A DNA stretch of 64,000 bases, taken from Candidatus Paraprochloron terpiosi LD05. GTDB taxonomy: Bacteria; Cyanobacteriota; Cyanobacteriia; Cyanobacteriales; Prochloraceae. Where the stretch lies: the NCBI GenBank assembly GCA_018141785.1, contig CP073341.1, positions 1,005,118 to 1,069,117 on the forward strand. The letters run 5' to 3'. The position numbers and the translations under genes are program-made. Numbering within the stretch: the stretch's first letter is position 1; the number at the start of each line of letters is the position of its first letter. Of this stretch, positions 39,313 to 49,400 are shown one piece after another. The notes below the pieces were generated by a model. The model was not told the DNA's origin. It saw only the letters and a list, made by a program, of their open reading frames with translations, and searched no databases.

Positions 39313-40275
39313 ATGGAAGGAAATCAACTTTTACAAATGGCATCAAAAGGAGTTTTGTTATACGATCGCTCTCATTGGGGATTAATTAAAATTACAGGTT
39401 CGGATCGCCTGCGCTACCTCCACAACCAAAGTACCAACGATTTTAATTCTTTGCAACCCGGAGAAGGAAGGGAAACAGTTTTCATTACTTCTACCGGACG
39501 AACCATCGATTTAGCTACTGCTTACGTGACAGAAGATGCTATTTTGGTGCTGGTTTCTCCCAACCGTCGTCAGCAACTTATGGAATTTTTAGATAAGTTT
39601 ATCTTCCCCTTCGATCAGGTTGAATTGACCGATATATCAGCTGATTATACTGTATTTAATCTTATCGGTGCTCAAAGCGATACAACTTTGTCAAAATTAG
39701 GAGTAGAAATCATTAGCACTGAAGGTACTAACACCTTAGTAAATATAGCAGGGGCGGAAGTGCGGTTGGCAAAAGGTAGTGGTTTCGCTATTCCTGGTTA
39801 TACTTTAATTATACCCCAAGATAAGGCAACAGCAGTAAGGGATATTATGAGAGAAAATGGCACCCAAGAGATAGGGGATCTCTCTTGGGAAATACTTCGC
39901 ATTCACCAAGGAAGACCTTACCCAGATCGGGAACTGACAGAAGATTATAATCCCTTGGAAGCAGGTTTATGGCGCTGCATTTCTTTTGAGAAAGGGTGTT
40001 ATATCGGTCAGGAAACTATTGCTCGTTTAAATACCTATCAAGGGGTGAAGCAGAGACTGTGGGGAGTGAAATTTCATGAAGAGGTGACCGTAGGTACAAA
40101 AATCACATTAGATGGCAAGAAAGTGGGGATAATAACTAGCTATACAAAAACCGGGTCATTTGGTTTAGCCTACGTGCGCACCTTCGCTGGAGGTGCTGGT
40201 GATCAAGTCCAGGTGGGAGAAACCACCGCAGAATTAGTCTCCGTACCGTTTTTAACCCACGAATATTATCGTTAG
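39313..40275 (+). CDS. ygfZ: YgfZ/GcvT folate-binding Fe-S maturation protein
   Basis: A 320-residue protein of the YgfZ (IBA57-like) family, which uses folate to help assemble or repair certain [4Fe-4S] enzymes. The N-terminal GcvT-like fold has VLLYDRSHWGLIKITGSDRL and YLHNQSTNDFNSLQPG. The diagnostic YgfZ motif KGCYIGQE is at residues 227-234, including the conserved cysteine, and the beta-barrel C-terminus ends SVPFLTHEYYR. Length is typical. A gene for an Fe-S radical enzyme, lipA, lies 5 kb away but is not in the same operon. Confidence 0.93.
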   Translation: MEGNQLLQMASKGVLLYDRSHWGLIKITGSDRLRYLHNQSTNDFNSLQPGEGRETVFITSTGRTIDLATAYVTEDAILVLVSPNRRQQLMEFLDKFIFPFDQVELTDISADYTVFNLIGAQSDTTLSKLGVEIISTEGTNTLVNIAGAEVRLAKGSGFAIPGYTLIIPQDKATAVRDIMRENGTQEIGDLSWEILRIHQGRPYPDRELTEDYNPLEAGLWRCISFEKGCYIGQETIARLNTYQGVKQRLWGVKFHEEVTVGTKITLDGKKVGIITSYTKTGSFGLAYVRTFAGGAGDQVQVGETTAELVSVPFLTHEYYR

Positions 40276-40314
40276 TGGCGCGCAGGTTTCTTGGTAATAA
40301 GTATTTAGAAGGAT

Positions 40315-40890
40315 ATGGTTTCTACAATTGTTACCCAACCCGCAAAACTTTCCCTGGAGAGATTTCTGGAGTTACCAGAAACGGAACCTCCCAGGGAGTA
40401 CATTGACGGAGTGATTACTCAAAAACCAATGCCCAAGGGAACCCACAGTCGTTTACAAGCCAAACTTGTTAGTGTCATTAACCAAATTTTCGAAGCTGAG
40501 AAGATTGCCTACGCTTTTCCGGAACTACGGTGTACCTTTGGGGGACGATCCATTGTTTCTGACTTGGCAGTATTCACTTGGGACCGTATTCCTTTTACCA
40601 GTACTGGCAGAGTACCAGAGAACTTTGTGTTGCCCCCTGATTGGGCAATCGAATTTCTCTCTCCTGACCAAAGTCCTAACCTTGTCATCGGCAAACTTCT
40701 GCACTGTATCCAGCATGGTAGTTCCTTGGGTTGGTTTTTGGATCCGAACCATGAGAGTGTTTTGATTTTCCAAGGTGGCAAACAGCCTGAACTTTTGCGG
40801 GGTGACGCTCCTTTGTTGGTGCTTCCAGAACTTGATTTAGAGTTAACGGCAGCAGAGATTTATAGTTGGCTCATTTTGAACCGAACCTAG
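40315..40890 (+). CDS. Uma2 family nuclease-like protein
   Basis: A 191-residue Uma2 protein. Landmarks are LSLERFLELPETEPPREYID and the GVITQKPMP strand, THSRLQAKLVSVI, SIVSDLAVFTWDRIPF with the conserved aspartate, and WAIEFLSPDQSPNLVIGKLL with the conserved glutamate, then GWFLDPNHESVLIF. It is a different branch from the 35 kb copy and lacks the coiled-coil tail. Catalytic acids are present, so it is probably active; physiological role unknown. It ends just before the convergent TPR gene. Confidence 0.88.
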   Translation: MVSTIVTQPAKLSLERFLELPETEPPREYIDGVITQKPMPKGTHSRLQAKLVSVINQIFEAEKIAYAFPELRCTFGGRSIVSDLAVFTWDRIPFTSTGRVPENFVLPPDWAIEFLSPDQSPNLVIGKLLHCIQHGSSLGWFLDPNHESVLIFQGGKQPELLRGDAPLLVLPELDLELTAAEIYSWLILNRT

Positions 40891-40906
40891 TAGCAAATAC
40901 ACCATT

Positions 40907-41734
40907 TCATTGCTCACTGTTGGTGGATTCTTCAATAACTTCCTTCCTCTTAGCAGCCATTTGTTGGATTTGGTCTTTATACTCTGGGGGAGCGAGGCTT
41001 AAAGCCTTATTAAATAAGGGTTTTGCTTCCTCCTCTTTTCCTTGCTCTACCAAAATCATTGCCTTAGCGAGAAGGGGACGAAAATCCTGTGGATTGCTCT
41101 CAATTCCTTGGTCATAAACAGCGATCGCTTCGGGATAGCGTTTTTGACTGGCGTATATTTGACCGAGCAATAACTGTAATCCAGTAATCTTTCCGGTGTC
41201 TGATTCCTCTGAATTGGATCGTACCTCCGAAGACAGGGTATCTTCTACCAAACTGATGGCTGCTTGGGGACGGTCTTGTTTTAAGAGTAAATTTACCATT
41301 CCTACTATAGCATTTATATTTGCAGGATCGGAAGCTAAAACAGTGCGATAGTTATCAGCTGCTGACTCCTCTTCTCCAACTTGTTCTTGTGCTTGGGCTA
41401 GTAAAATTCGGTAGTCTGGTTGGTTTGGATTGAGATCCGCTAACTTTTCTAAAGGAGCGAGGCCACCAGTAATATCTCCCAGCTTCAATTTGCTCTCCAG
41501 CAGTCCTTGCAAGGCAGTCTGGTTCTCTGGTTCCCTTTCCAATACCAGTTGGTAACCTTTAGCCTGAGTTGCCAATTCTACTTGGGTTGAGGTCTCTTCA
41601 GTTTTTATCTGGGATCCATATCTCCCGGTAACACTACTCAGTACAGGCAGTATTGAAAAGCTGAGCAATGCTAAGATAGCCAGTACTATGACAACATATA
41701 ACCAGCGATTGCGTTTAGTTTGAGATTCTTTCAT
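40907..41734 (-). CDS. Membrane-anchored tetratricopeptide protein
   Basis: A 275-residue protein. After a basic N-terminus (MKESQTKRNRW) comes one membrane helix (LYVVIVLAILALLSFSILPV). From residue 70 there are about four to five TPR units (AKGYQLVLEREPENQTALQG, GGLAPLEKLADLNPNQPDYR, ADNYRTVLASDPANINAIVG, AIAVYDQGIESNPQDFRPLL, AKPLFNKALSLAPPEYKDQI). It resembles cyanobacterial TPR proteins of the Ycf37 kind in layout but I cannot assign it there. It probably scaffolds other proteins on the membrane. It lies 7 bases downstream of the DUF39 gene. Confidence 0.85.
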   Translation of the reverse strand: MKESQTKRNRWLYVVIVLAILALLSFSILPVLSSVTGRYGSQIKTEETSTQVELATQAKGYQLVLEREPENQTALQGLLESKLKLGDITGGLAPLEKLADLNPNQPDYRILLAQAQEQVGEEESAADNYRTVLASDPANINAIVGMVNLLLKQDRPQAAISLVEDTLSSEVRSNSEESDTGKITGLQLLLGQIYASQKRYPEAIAVYDQGIESNPQDFRPLLAKAMILVEQGKEEEAKPLFNKALSLAPPEYKDQIQQMAAKRKEVIEESTNSEQ

Positions 41735-41741
41735 ATTTTCC

Positions 41742-42887
41742 TTACTGGGGTTCTTGAGCTAAAAAAGACCTATCTTTAGGTAGAGAAGCCACTGGTTCCG
41801 TGAGGGTAAACTTTCCAGCCATGATCCATTGCTTTAATTCTAGGGCTACTTGTCGCGATAAAAAGATGCTAGCTACTTGAGCAACTCGCACGGTTTTACC
41901 CTCTATGGTAATGGAACCGCTTTTTAGTTGTTTGTAACTCACTAAACCGAAAGTGGGGCGAACCCGACGGGGAATAGAGAAATCTATCACCGGAGCTACA
42001 ATATCTTGGTCTTGTACTGCGCAGCGTTGCACCACTTCTTCCCTCAATACTGGTAGGGGTATTCCTACTCCTAACATTAGAGAAGGACCATAGTTCTTAA
42101 AGTAGCACCCCCGCACCCAACGGGAATTCATTTCTTTAGCATCTCCAATCAAAGCTAGAGTTGCAGCAGGTCCGATGGGAGTGCGATTGGGTAAGCGTTT
42201 TTGCTCTGGGTTGTGCTGGGTACCTTCCCAAGCAACATAACCAATAGCTCCTCCGAGAAATATGCGACTACCAATACCAATTAGTTCTAAATCTGGGTCG
42301 TTCATCAGGGGTGAAATTGCCCCTAGGTTGGAGTAGACAGCATTCCCCAGTTGGGGTTGCAGGGGTCCGAGATAGGTATATAAAGGGCGATCGCCTCCGT
42401 TTACCCCAACGATGAAATTTTGATGGAGATTGCGGGGATTAAATAAATAAAATTGATTAATCCTCTCTTTGGTGATGGTGGTTTCTAAAGAAGCTCGGGG
42501 ATAACAGTCAGTCACTTGTCCTATGGCCCGCAGATGGACTGGCTTTCCCACTATTAGGTCTTCGATGACGTGACCGCCCCCCCTTTCACTTTCGGTCTCT
42601 GTCATCATGGTGGCCCCCAGATACAAGTCTACGGCTCCCAAACCGGGATAGGCAGGAACGTCGTCCAGCCAGCACTGACGAATTTTAATCGGCGGATCTG
42701 GATGTCCTAAATTGAGGATTGCCCCAGAAGATTCCATGGGCTCGAAGGTACCTGTAGAAATGACATCTACTTCTTTAGATGCCTGAGATATGCCTATTTC
42801 TTCTACTTTTGCTTTTAATTCTTCTACCGTCCAGACTACTACCGAACCCTTCTCTATCTTATCATTAATTTCTGCTATTGTATGCAT
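41742..42887 (-). CDS. Homocysteine biosynthesis protein (DUF39/COG1900)
   Basis: A 381-residue DUF39 protein. Family landmarks are TIAEINDKIEKGSVVVWTVE, the ISTGTFEPMESSGAILNLGH stretch, DDVPAYPGLGAVDLYLGAT, the RGGGHVIEDL motif, SNLGAISPLMNDPDLELIGI and GSRIFLGGAIGYVAWEGTQH, plus two conserved cysteines (RGCYFKN; VVQRCAV). In methanogens the family makes homocysteine from aspartate semialdehyde and sulfide; cyanobacterial members are thought to do likewise, but this is inherited from the family. The ferredoxin/NIL partner often fused or adjacent is absent. Apparently intact. Confidence 0.85.
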   Translation of the reverse strand: MHTIAEINDKIEKGSVVVWTVEELKAKVEEIGISQASKEVDVISTGTFEPMESSGAILNLGHPDPPIKIRQCWLDDVPAYPGLGAVDLYLGATMMTETESERGGGHVIEDLIVGKPVHLRAIGQVTDCYPRASLETTITKERINQFYLFNPRNLHQNFIVGVNGGDRPLYTYLGPLQPQLGNAVYSNLGAISPLMNDPDLELIGIGSRIFLGGAIGYVAWEGTQHNPEQKRLPNRTPIGPAATLALIGDAKEMNSRWVRGCYFKNYGPSLMLGVGIPLPVLREEVVQRCAVQDQDIVAPVIDFSIPRRVRPTFGLVSYKQLKSGSITIEGKTVRVAQVASIFLSRQVALELKQWIMAGKFTLTEPVASLPKDRSFLAQEPQ

Positions 42888-42924
42888 AGAGCTAACTTAT
42901 TTACATATAGGCAAAAAATTTAGT

Positions 42925-44028
42925 TCACTTAATATCACTAATATCCCATTTATCAAAAATATCTTTGATTATTAACTCTTTGAGCCATACTTGCCCGACA
43001 ACAGTCAGAGGGAGGGCGAGAAACAGTCCCAGAAAGCCGAAGAAGGTAGCGAAAAATACCTGTGCCAGTAAAGTAATAGCTGGGAGAAGGGATACTTGCT
43101 GTGCCATAACTAAGGGGGTGAGGATGTTCCCTTCTACTTGCTGAATGCCAATGTAGAGGAGCAGAACTGCCCATGCTTTCAAAGGTTGCTCCAACAAGGC
43201 GATCGCCATGGGAGGAACTACGCTTAAAGTAGGTCCAATGTTGGGAATAAAAGCCAGGATACCTGCTAGCATTGCTTGGGAGAGAGCGAGAGGGATTCCC
43301 AGGATGAGCAGACCAATAAAACTCAGTGTTGTTACTACTACTATATTAAACAAAAGACCTTTTAGCCAGCCTTGTAATGCATCATCGCAAAGTTCAAGGA
43401 TTTGATTGATTCGGCGACGATAAAAGGAGGGGAATAAGCGGATAAACCCACGACGATAAGGCTGAGGATCCGCCAGGAGCATGAGGGTTATAATTAACAA
43501 GAACAGTACATTTAAGATTACCCCCACTCCACCGGAGAAAAAGCTCCAACCTTGGTTTAGGAGTTCGTTAAGGAGGGGTTGAATCTGCTCAAAAATCTGT
43601 TGATTCAAGTCTGGGAAAGCATTTTGCCAGGCTGGAGTCAGACTATCTTTCACTTCATTGAGCCAATTAATTAGCTGTTCTATCCCTTCGGGAACCAACA
43701 GGGCTAACTCTTCAAACTGACTAACAAAGGGGGGTACAATGAGCCAGAAAAAGCCCCACAAAAAGATAAAGAAGACGAAAATTGTCAGGAATACGGCGTA
43801 ACCCCGCTTTATCCTACCCCCCCACCTGAAGCTACTAGCTAATTTATCGCCCCACCTTTGGAATTGCTTCACCAGAAGATTGAGAGCATTGGCGAGGATT
43901 ACTGCTGTAAAGAGCAGTAATACCAGTTGCCGAATTTGCCAGAGAATGGCTAGGGAAATGACTAAAGCTACAAAGCCAATCCATTTGCCGAAATTCACAA
44001 CTGTCCATCTCCTAGTTATAATTGCCAT
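42925..44028 (-). CDS. AI-2E family transporter
   Basis: About 367 residues from ATG 44028 (MAIITRRWTVVNFGKWIGF). Eight hydrophobic segments in the AI-2E pattern include VALVISLAILWQIRQLVLLL, GYAVFLTIFVFFIFLWGFFW, GVGVILNVLFLLIITLMLL, IVVVTTLSFIGLLILGIPLA, and the conserved FIPNIGPTLSVVPP with a final IQQVEGNILTPLVM. The family exports small molecules such as autoinducer-2 or acts as a Na+(Li+)/H+ antiporter; the cargo here is unknown. The start overlaps by 17 bases the upstream small membrane protein gene, so the two are translationally coupled. Confidence 0.88.
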   Translation of the reverse strand: MAIITRRWTVVNFGKWIGFVALVISLAILWQIRQLVLLLFTAVILANALNLLVKQFQRWGDKLASSFRWGGRIKRGYAVFLTIFVFFIFLWGFFWLIVPPFVSQFEELALLVPEGIEQLINWLNEVKDSLTPAWQNAFPDLNQQIFEQIQPLLNELLNQGWSFFSGGVGVILNVLFLLIITLMLLADPQPYRRGFIRLFPSFYRRRINQILELCDDALQGWLKGLLFNIVVVTTLSFIGLLILGIPLALSQAMLAGILAFIPNIGPTLSVVPPMAIALLEQPLKAWAVLLLYIGIQQVEGNILTPLVMAQQVSLLPAITLLAQVFFATFFGFLGLFLALPLTVVGQVWLKELIIKDIFDKWDISDIK

Positions 44029-44197
44029 ATCGCCACCAGAGTGCCAAACCCACCATAACAGGAAGTGCAGCAACACCCAGGGCCGCATTCCCTATTGTCG
44101 GGGCAATCTTCAGGATTGGATCGCTGTAATGTATGCCAAGGGCTAACACAGTGGAGAGCAATAAGACTTTGCCAATAAATTTAATAGTTAGAATCAT
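44012..44197 (-). CDS. Small two-TM membrane protein
   Basis: A 61-residue protein, MILTIKFIGKVLLLSTVLAL, with two hydrophobic helices (residues 8-24 and 36-53, AALGVAALPVMVGLALWW). Its last codons overlap the AI-2E transporter start. No family recognised with certainty, though small cyanobacterial proteins of this pattern occur near transporters. It lies 21 bases after the response-regulator stop on the same strand. Confidence 0.6.
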   Translation of the reverse strand: MILTIKFIGKVLLLSTVLALGIHYSDPILKIAPTIGNAALGVAALPVMVGLALWWRYGNYN

Positions 44198-44218
44198 TAC
44201 TCTTGCGCTCCTCAGAGT

Positions 44219-44755
44219 TTACCCAAGTTTGTGTTTGATAAATGCCACTAATTGACTTACCTGTTTTTTGAGCACTTCCATCTCCCGCTCTAGTTTGGCA
44301 ACTTTTTCATTCAGGACTTGAATTTCCTCAGTCTTGGAGCTAGTAGTTGAGGGTGCAGGCATTTCAGCGGGTCGCTTCTTCGCCTTGGTCATGGCCTCCC
44401 TAATGGCACCATGGAGCTGTTTTTGGTCGAAGGGTTTCTCGACAAAGGCAAAATACTGGAAAGGTTCGGGCAATTTGTCTGTCACCTCTTCTTTGCGTCC
44501 CGACATTATCACTAAAGGAATTGACCTCAGTCCCGGTTCCTTTTGAATTTCTTGATAGACTTCCCAGCCATTCATTTTTGGCAGCAGGAAATCCAGCATG
44601 ATTAAGTTGGGATTTTCGCTGCGGAGCAAATTTAATCCTTGGACACCGTCTTTAGCTTCCAGAAGGTCAAAGTTCCCTTCCGGTAACATTTCTTTGACAC
44701 GCATCCTAATGACCATACTGTCATCAATGACTAGGATTTTGTGATTTGTGGACAC
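44219..44755 (-). CDS. CheY-like response regulator with C-terminal coiled coil
   Basis: A 178-residue protein. Residues 5-120 form a receiver domain with the acidic pair D11-D12, the phospho-acceptor D55 (LIMLDFLLPKMNGWEV), S85 (VIMSGRKEE) and K107 (FVEKPFD), all in place. A linker of Pro/Ser/Thr (PAEMPAPSTTSSKTE) leads to a coiled coil (EIQVLNEKVAKLEREMEVLK) at the C-terminus. There is no DNA-binding output, so it acts by protein contacts, as PatA- or CheY-type cyanobacterial regulators do. Its kinase is not adjacent. It is the first gene of a probable four- to six-gene leftward operon. Confidence 0.9.
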   Translation of the reverse strand: MSTNHKILVIDDSMVIRMRVKEMLPEGNFDLLEAKDGVQGLNLLRSENPNLIMLDFLLPKMNGWEVYQEIQKEPGLRSIPLVIMSGRKEEVTDKLPEPFQYFAFVEKPFDQKQLHGAIREAMTKAKKRPAEMPAPSTTSSKTEEIQVLNEKVAKLEREMEVLKKQVSQLVAFIKHKLG

Positions 44756-44853
44756 GACTTACTCCTTAGAGAGGTAATTATTTTGGTGGTAGTTTATTCT
44801 TTCCTATTGGTATAATGGTAGTATAAACCTATCCCAAACACCACCCAACCCCA

Positions 44854-45768
44854 ATGAAGGAAACCAGGTCTCCTCTCCCCCCCTGGCTCAGACGTACCCT
44901 TGGTACAGCTTTAGAACTGGCTCCTGTGCAGCAGATTATCAAACAACGGGGAATTCACACTATTTGTGAGGAAGGGCGGTGTCCCAATCGAGGGGAGTGT
45001 TACGCCAACAAAACAGCTACTTTTTTGCTCATGGGTCCTACTTGTACCCGTTCTTGTGCTTTTTGTCAAGTAGATAAAGGTCATGCACCCATGTCCTTAG
45101 ACCCCTCGGAACCACAAAAGATAGCTGAGGCTGTGCAATTGTTGGGTTTGGACTATGTAGTTCTTACTTCCGTAGCTCGGGATGACCTGCCCGATGGTGG
45201 TGCGGGTTGGTTTGTGAAGGTGATGAGTGCTATTCGTCGGGTACACCCCGCAGTGGAGATTGAGGTCTTGACACCAGACTTTTGGAGTGGTAAGGAAGCA
45301 GAAATGCAGCAAAGGGAGCGGGTAGCTACGGTGGTTCAAGGGAACCCTGTTTGTTATAATCATAATATCGAAACCGTGCCTCGACTCCAAGGGGCGGTTA
45401 GACGGGGGGCGAACTATGAGCGCTCTATCAGCGTCTTGGCTTTAGTGAAGGAAATCAATCCAACTATAGCTACTAAATCTGGTTTAATGTTAGGACATGG
45501 GGAAACAGAAGGGGAGATAGTGAAAGCTATGAAGGACTTGCGGGCTGTAGGTTGTGATAGAATAACTCTAGGACAGTATCTGCGTCCTAGTTTAGCTCAC
45601 CGAGCGGTGCAGAAGTATTGGACTCCAGCAGAGTTTGATCGCTTGGGGGAAATGGCTCTCTCCATGGGATTTACTTCGGTGCGATCTGGTCCCCTGGTAC
45701 GGAGTTCCTATCATGCTCATACCTCTGCGCCCTCTGCGCCTCTGCGTGAAACAAAAATCCAAAGATGA
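44854..45768 (+). CDS. lipA: Lipoyl synthase
   Basis: A 304-residue radical-SAM enzyme inserting two sulfurs into octanoyl groups. Both [4Fe-4S] clusters are marked: auxiliary C38, C43, C49 ([12 protein letters not shown]) and radical-SAM C64, C68, C71 (CTRSCAFC). Other landmarks are [21 protein letters not shown] (normally PDF.G), [11 protein letters not shown] and RSSYHA. After RSSYHAHT the C-terminus is not family-like ([14 protein letters not shown]): it is encoded by a dispersed CTCTGCGCCCTCTGCGCC repeat at 45722-45751. The essential RSSY is retained, so the enzyme is probably functional. The next gene overlaps its stop (ATGA). Confidence 0.94.
   Translation: MKETRSPLPPWLRRTLGTALELAPVQQIIKQRGIHTICEEGRCPNRGECYANKTATFLLMGPTCTRSCAFCQVDKGHAPMSLDPSEPQKIAEAVQLLGLDYVVLTSVARDDLPDGGAGWFVKVMSAIRRVHPAVEIEVLTPDFWSGKEAEMQQRERVATVVQGNPVCYNHNIETVPRLQGAVRRGANYERSISVLALVKEINPTIATKSGLMLGHGETEGEIVKAMKDLRAVGCDRITLGQYLRPSLAHRAVQKYWTPAEFDRLGEMALSMGFTSVRSGPLVRSSYHAHTSAPSAPLRETKIQR
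45722..45751. repeat. Dispersed CTCTGCGCCCTCTGCGCC repeat inside lipA
   Basis: Copy of the dispersed family that lies inside an open reading frame, encoding the last residues of LipA. Confidence 0.85.
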
Positions 45769-46376
45769 TGGCTAAGATTCTGGACCCAGAAAGTAACTAT
45801 ACCTTCCGCTCGTTTTTCGAGTTACCCAACGATCCTGATGAGATATTGGCAGAGTTTGGCTATAGCTACACTCAAGGGCGACTCTCTTTACCAAAAACGG
45901 CGAAGCCTTTACCGGGGTTCGAGGATTTAAAGGGGCAAATCGAAGCAACGTTGCCTTATGTGCAACTGACGAGCGAAGTGGCGAAACGGGAAGTTTTGGT
46001 AGCTCCGGTGCTGCTGCGGGTGGCAACCATCTGCCGTCAGGTGTTGCGGTTTGAATATCCCCTTAAGGTGAATAATTGGCTTCAGGGTACCTTGGATTAT
46101 TTAATTCGGGGGGAACAACAAGTAGTGGTTGTAGAGGCGAAGCGGGACGATCTAACCCGTGGCTTTACCCAGTTGGCGGTGCAAACCATTGCCCTGTCCA
46201 TGTTAGAAAATGCGCCACGGTTGATTTATGGGGCAGTGACTATGGGCAATTTTTGGGTTTTTGGTTGTCTGGATCAGGAGACGAAGGGAGTGACTCAGGA
46301 TATTGGCGGTTATCAGGTGCCAGATGATGTGGAAGATTTAGTGCGGGTTTTGGTGGGTATTTTAGAGGGTGCCTAA
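45765..46376 (+). CDS. PD-(D/E)XK nuclease-like protein
   Basis: A 203-residue protein (ATG 45765, second ATG 45768). The middle contains a nuclease core: [20 protein letters not shown] then [12 protein letters not shown], that is D...ExK followed by a helix with a conserved Q, as in type I restriction R N-terminal-like and Uma2-like folds. The flanking segments ([40 protein letters not shown]) occur in a conserved cyanobacterial family of unknown role. The start overlaps the lipA stop by 4 bases, implying translational coupling although there is no obvious functional link. Confidence 0.75.
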   Translation: MMAKILDPESNYTFRSFFELPNDPDEILAEFGYSYTQGRLSLPKTAKPLPGFEDLKGQIEATLPYVQLTSEVAKREVLVAPVLLRVATICRQVLRFEYPLKVNNWLQGTLDYLIRGEQQVVVVEAKRDDLTRGFTQLAVQTIALSMLENAPRLIYGAVTMGNFWVFGCLDQETKGVTQDIGGYQVPDDVEDLVRVLVGILEGA

Positions 46377-46387
46377 TTATAATATAC

Positions 46388-46407
46388 TATCAAGGTACGT
46401 GATAACT
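46388..46407. repeat. Left 20-bp inverted repeat flanking the oxoprolinase gene
   Basis: TATCAAGGTACGTGATAACT matches, reversed, 50002-50021 at 18 of 20 positions. It lies 6 bases before the gene's ATG. Confidence 0.8.
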
Positions 46408-46413
46408 GATAAG

Positions 46414-49400
46414 ATGGGTTGGCAATTTTGGATTGATCGAGGCGGAACTTTTACCGATATTGTGGCACAAGATCCAGAGGGTGGCTTAGTGGTTCATAAA
46501 CTGCTTTCGGAAAACCCGGAAGAGTATGAAGATGCTGCTTTGCAAGGTATTCGGGAAGTAATGGGGATACCTCTGGATACTCCTATTCCTACAACAGAAA
46601 TTGACGCTATTAAAATGGGAACCACAGTGGGGACCAATGCTTTGTTGGAGAGGAAAGGGGAACGGGTGGTTCTCGTTATTACCCGAGGTTTTGGGGAGGC
46701 ACTGCGTATTGGTTATCAAAATCGTCCCGATATTTTTGCTCAAAAGATAATCTTACCCCAAATGCTCTACGAACGGGTAATTGAAGTGGAAGAACGGTGC
46801 GATGCAAAGGGAAAGATACTGATTCCTTTAAATATAGCCCAAGTTAAAGGAGATTTACTAGCAGCATATCATGCAGGGATTCCCAGTTGTGCTATTGTTT
46901 TAATGCATGGTTATCGCTATCCCCACCATGAAGAACAAATAGAGGCGATCGCCAGAAAAATAGGTTTTCACCACATCTCCGTTTCCCACAAAGTTAGTCC
47001 TTCCATGAAATTAGTTAGTCGGGGGGATACTACTGTGGTGGATGCTTATTTATCTCCTATCCTCCGTCGTTACGTAAACCTTGTCCAAACCCAATTGGAT
47101 CAGACCAAATTAATGTTTATGCAGTCTAACGGTGGGTTGGTGGAAGCTAACGCTTTTCAAGGTAAAGATAGTATTTTATCTGGTCCTGCTGGGGGCATTG
47201 TAGGGGCGGTGAAAACCAGTGATAGAGCGGGATTGAAGAAAATTATTACTTTTGATATGGGGGGGACATCTACTGACGTGGCTCACTATGGAGGGGAGTA
47301 TGAAAGAAGTTTGGAGACGGAAATCGCCGGAGTTCGTCTCCGCACCCCCATGATGTCTATTCACACTGTTGCTGCTGGGGGGGGTTCTATCCTGGAATTT
47401 GACGGTGCTCGGTATCGGGTTGGACCGGAATCAGCGGGGGCAAATCCTGGTCCTGCTTGCTATGGAAAGGGTGGTCCTTTAACTGTCACTGATTGTAACG
47501 TGATGGTGGGGAAATTGCAACCAGAATTCTTTGGCAATTTGCCTTTGGATAAAGAGGTGGTTAGGGAGAAATTTACCCAACTTACTACTGAGATTAAAGA
47601 TAATCGTACCCCGGAACAAGTAGCAACGGGATTTTTGACCATCGCTGTGGAAAAAATGGCTAATGCTATTAAAAAAGTATCTCTTCAAAGGGGTTATGAT
47701 GTTACTGAATATACTCTTTGCTGTTTCGGTGGTGCTGGGGGACAGCACGCTTGTTTAATTGCCGATGCTTTGGGTATAAAACGGGTATTTTTACATCCCT
47801 ATGCTGGGGTTTTGTCTGCTTATGGTATCGGTTTGGCTGATAGGCGCATTCTGCGACAACAAGCAGTGGAAGCTGTTTTAACTTCTGCCTTGATTCCCCA
47901 TTTAGATAATATTTTAGGACAATTAATTAAAAAATGTCAAGATGAATTAAAGGAAACAAGGGAAATTATCATCCGACGTCAAGTATATCTCAAGTATGAG
48001 GGAACTGATAGCACTATTTTGGTTAATTTTGGGGATGTTGGGGGAATGAAACAGCAATTTGAAGCCCTACGTCAGCAGCGTTATGGTTTTATTGTCCCGG
48101 AAAAGCAATTAATTGTGGCAGAAGTTGGGGTAGAGTTAATTTGTCCTACTCCTATTCCCCCAGAAGGTATAATAGAAACTAGGGAAAGAAAGCTGGAACC
48201 AGTGGGAAGGGTTTCTATGTATACTGGAAATAAATGGTGGGATACTCCTGTATTCTACCGAGAAAAGTTGCAAGATGGGGATGTTATTGCGGGTCCAGCT
48301 ATTATTGTTGAAGAGACAGGTACTAATATTATTGAACCTGGTTGGGAAGGGGTGGTTTCTCAGGGGAATTATTTGTTCTTAATTGCGAAGCTTTGCGTAA
48401 GCAACCGCGTAAGCGTCCCGCCAAAGGCGTCCCGATCCTTCACGCAGATTAACGCGGAAAAAGGGATGGATGAAGGAAAAAGGGATCCTGTCTTGTTGGA
48501 GATATTCAATAATCTGTTTCGTTCCATTGCTGAACAAATGGGGACAACTTTACAAAATACCAGTTATTCGGTTAATATTAAGGAACGGTTGGATTTTTCC
48601 TGTGCTATCTTTGATGAGGAAGGTAAATTAGTGGCCAATGCACCCCATATTCCTGTTCATCTTGGTTCCATGAGTCACAGTGTCCGTAGCTTAATTGCTG
48701 CTGTGGGGGAGGGGATGAAACCGGGGGATGTTTATATTGCTAATAACCCTTATAACGGGGGGACTCACTTACCAGATATTACAGCGATCGCCCCTGTTTT
48801 TATCAAAAATAAATCTCAGCCTCTTTTTTACGTGGCTTCTCGGGGACACCACGCTGATATTGGGGGTATTACTCCCGGTTCTATGGCTCCTCATAGTAAG
48901 ATTATAACGGAAGAAGGGATTTTAATCGATAATTTTCAGTTGGTGGCAGGGAGAAATTGGCGGGGAAAAGAATTGGTAGCATTGTTGGAGGGGGGAGAGT
49001 ATCCTGTACGGAATAGTGGGCAAAATTTGGCGGATTTACAAGCTCAAATCGCTGCTAATGAGAAGGGAATGAGAGAGTTGGAGTCTATGGTGGAGTATTA
49101 TGGGGAAAAGACTGTTAAAGCTTATATGAGTTACGTACAAGATAATGCTTCCGAATGCGTGGTTCGAGCGATATCTGGTTTGGAAGATGGTAGTTTTAGT
49201 TGTGAGTTGGATCAGGGGGGTAAGATTTTTGTTACAATCACAATCAATAAGGAAAAGAATAGGGTTAAGATAGATTTTACCGGTACTTCTGGTCAACTTG
49301 AGAGTAATTTTAATGCTCCCGCAGCAGTTTGTCAAGCAGCAGTTTTATACGTGTTCCGCACTTTGGTTCATGATGATATTCCCTTGAATGAAGGTTGTTT

